From the IMG/VR virus record IMGVR_UViG_3300000405_002089, positions 1-27,984 of that record: 27,984 bases of DNA; one strand, given 5' to 3'. This document shows positions 27,430 to 27,984 of this stretch, piece by piece (within the stretch, counting starts at the first letter, position 1; each line of letters opens with the position of its first letter). Under the pieces are notes generated by a model, which saw only the letters and a program-made list of their open reading frames with translations, had not been told where the DNA came from and did no database searches. Origin of the DNA: a virus. Both the position numbers and the translations under genes were made by a program.

Positions 27430-27984
27430 TCAATAAGCCATGAGAGGGCCTGTATCAACGCGCAAATTCTGTCCTTGGAATGTCTTGTTCGCGACATACG
27501 CTCTGCCCTGATCGTCAATGGCGATCTTGATATCGAGCTGGCCCTGAATGGGATTACTCTTGATGCTGTCGGCCAGTGCCTGGGAGACCTTCTCACCTGA
27601 AGGCTCGCCGAACATACTTTGGCCGGCCAGCTCACCAGCCTTGCTGCCCAGGTAGTTGCCGCCCATGCTCAGAGCCCCACCGAGCAGGAGGCCGCCAAGC
27701 GTGCCGATGCCAGGGAAGATCATTGTGCCAATGGCCGCACCAGCCGCTGCGCCTCCCAACCCGCCCAGCAAGCCGCCGGCCGCGCTGGTGTAACCAATCT
27801 TCTTCTGCTGGCTGGTGAGCTGATCGTTGCTGGCGATGCCATAGACGTCCAAGAGGGTCGCTGCGCCTGCCACCGCGGCGTTCGCCTTCATGGCACCCTT
27901 GAAGCCGCCAAAGGGAATGCCCGCAGCGCCAACGGTGCGGCTCGCGGTGGCCACGCCGGCGGCGGCGCTGGCATTCCTGCCCAG
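27430..27984 (-). CDS. Tail tape-measure-like protein, C-terminal part (cut by window edge)
   Basis: The frame is open to the right edge, so only the last 184 residues are present. A Gly/Ala zipper segment (about 50-110: GGLLGGLGGAAAGAAIGTMIFPGIGTLGGLLLGGALSMGG) is typical of the hydrophobic C-terminal region of long-tailed phage tape-measure proteins. The end is DDQGRAYVANKTFQGQNLRVDTGPLMAY. In Mu the tape-measure gene lies just before N and P, the same place as here. A minor tail protein with glycine zippers is the alternative. An ATG or GTG inside the window is internal. Confidence 0.75.
   Translation of the reverse strand: MGRNASAAAGVATASRTVGAAGIPFGGFKGAMKANAAVAGAATLLDVYGIASNDQLTSQQKKIGYTSAAGGLLGGLGGAAAGAAIGTMIFPGIGTLGGLLLGGALSMGGNYLGSKAGELAGQSMFGEPSGEKVSQALADSIKSNPIQGQLDIKIAIDDQGRAYVANKTFQGQNLRVDTGPLMAY

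Overview
The window is one end of an integrated double-stranded DNA prophage in what is most likely a betaproteobacterium (Burkholderiales-like). The evidence for the host is the high GC content, dense ATGA-overlapping genes and a tRNA-Asn 3' half at the left edge; the genus cannot be fixed from this sequence. Almost every gene is on the minus strand. The only convincing plus-strand gene is the repressor.

Layout, left to right. Bases 1-42 are the 3' half of a tRNA-Asn gene, the likely attachment site. Next, read leftward, come a large serine recombinase, a small protein with a beta-clamp-binding-like motif and a tyrosine recombinase (1-3427). A 385-base non-coding stretch (3428-3812) holds nine TGTGGA repeats in helical phase, a candidate replication origin. 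The early operon (3813-14152, transcribed right to left) encodes a CII-type regulator, small phage proteins, a minimal tyrosine recombinase, an HD phosphohydrolase, a cytosine-C5 methyltransferase with six internal repeats, a primase-helicase, a Dam-type adenine methylase and an ASCH-domain protein. The switch region (14153-15385) has a lambda-like order: CII-type gene, terminator, small gene in the cro position, operator palindromes, then a divergent CI-like repressor ending in a bidirectional terminator.

From 15398 to the right edge lies the late tail and lysis block, also read leftward. It starts with the end of a tape-measure-like gene, followed by two inserted genes (a secreted Sel1-like protein and a small protein) and a Mu-type baseplate series (N, P, gp45, gp46, gp47 and gp48 families). 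Then come a tail fibre, a fibre assembly chaperone, a lysis cassette (TM/coiled-coil protein, holin, lysozyme-like enzyme, DUF6527 protein, Rz-like and Rz1-like spanin candidates), a small protein and a large tail spike with a C-terminal SGNH esterase. Head genes and the other attachment site must lie right of the window.

Four things look least explained. The first is the repeat-expanded cytosine methyltransferase. The second is the phased repeat array. The third is a promoter inside the tail operon, with tandem upstream repeats and a long, strongly foldable leader. The fourth is the three-recombinase complement, whose terminal serine recombinase reads through the tRNA in antisense.
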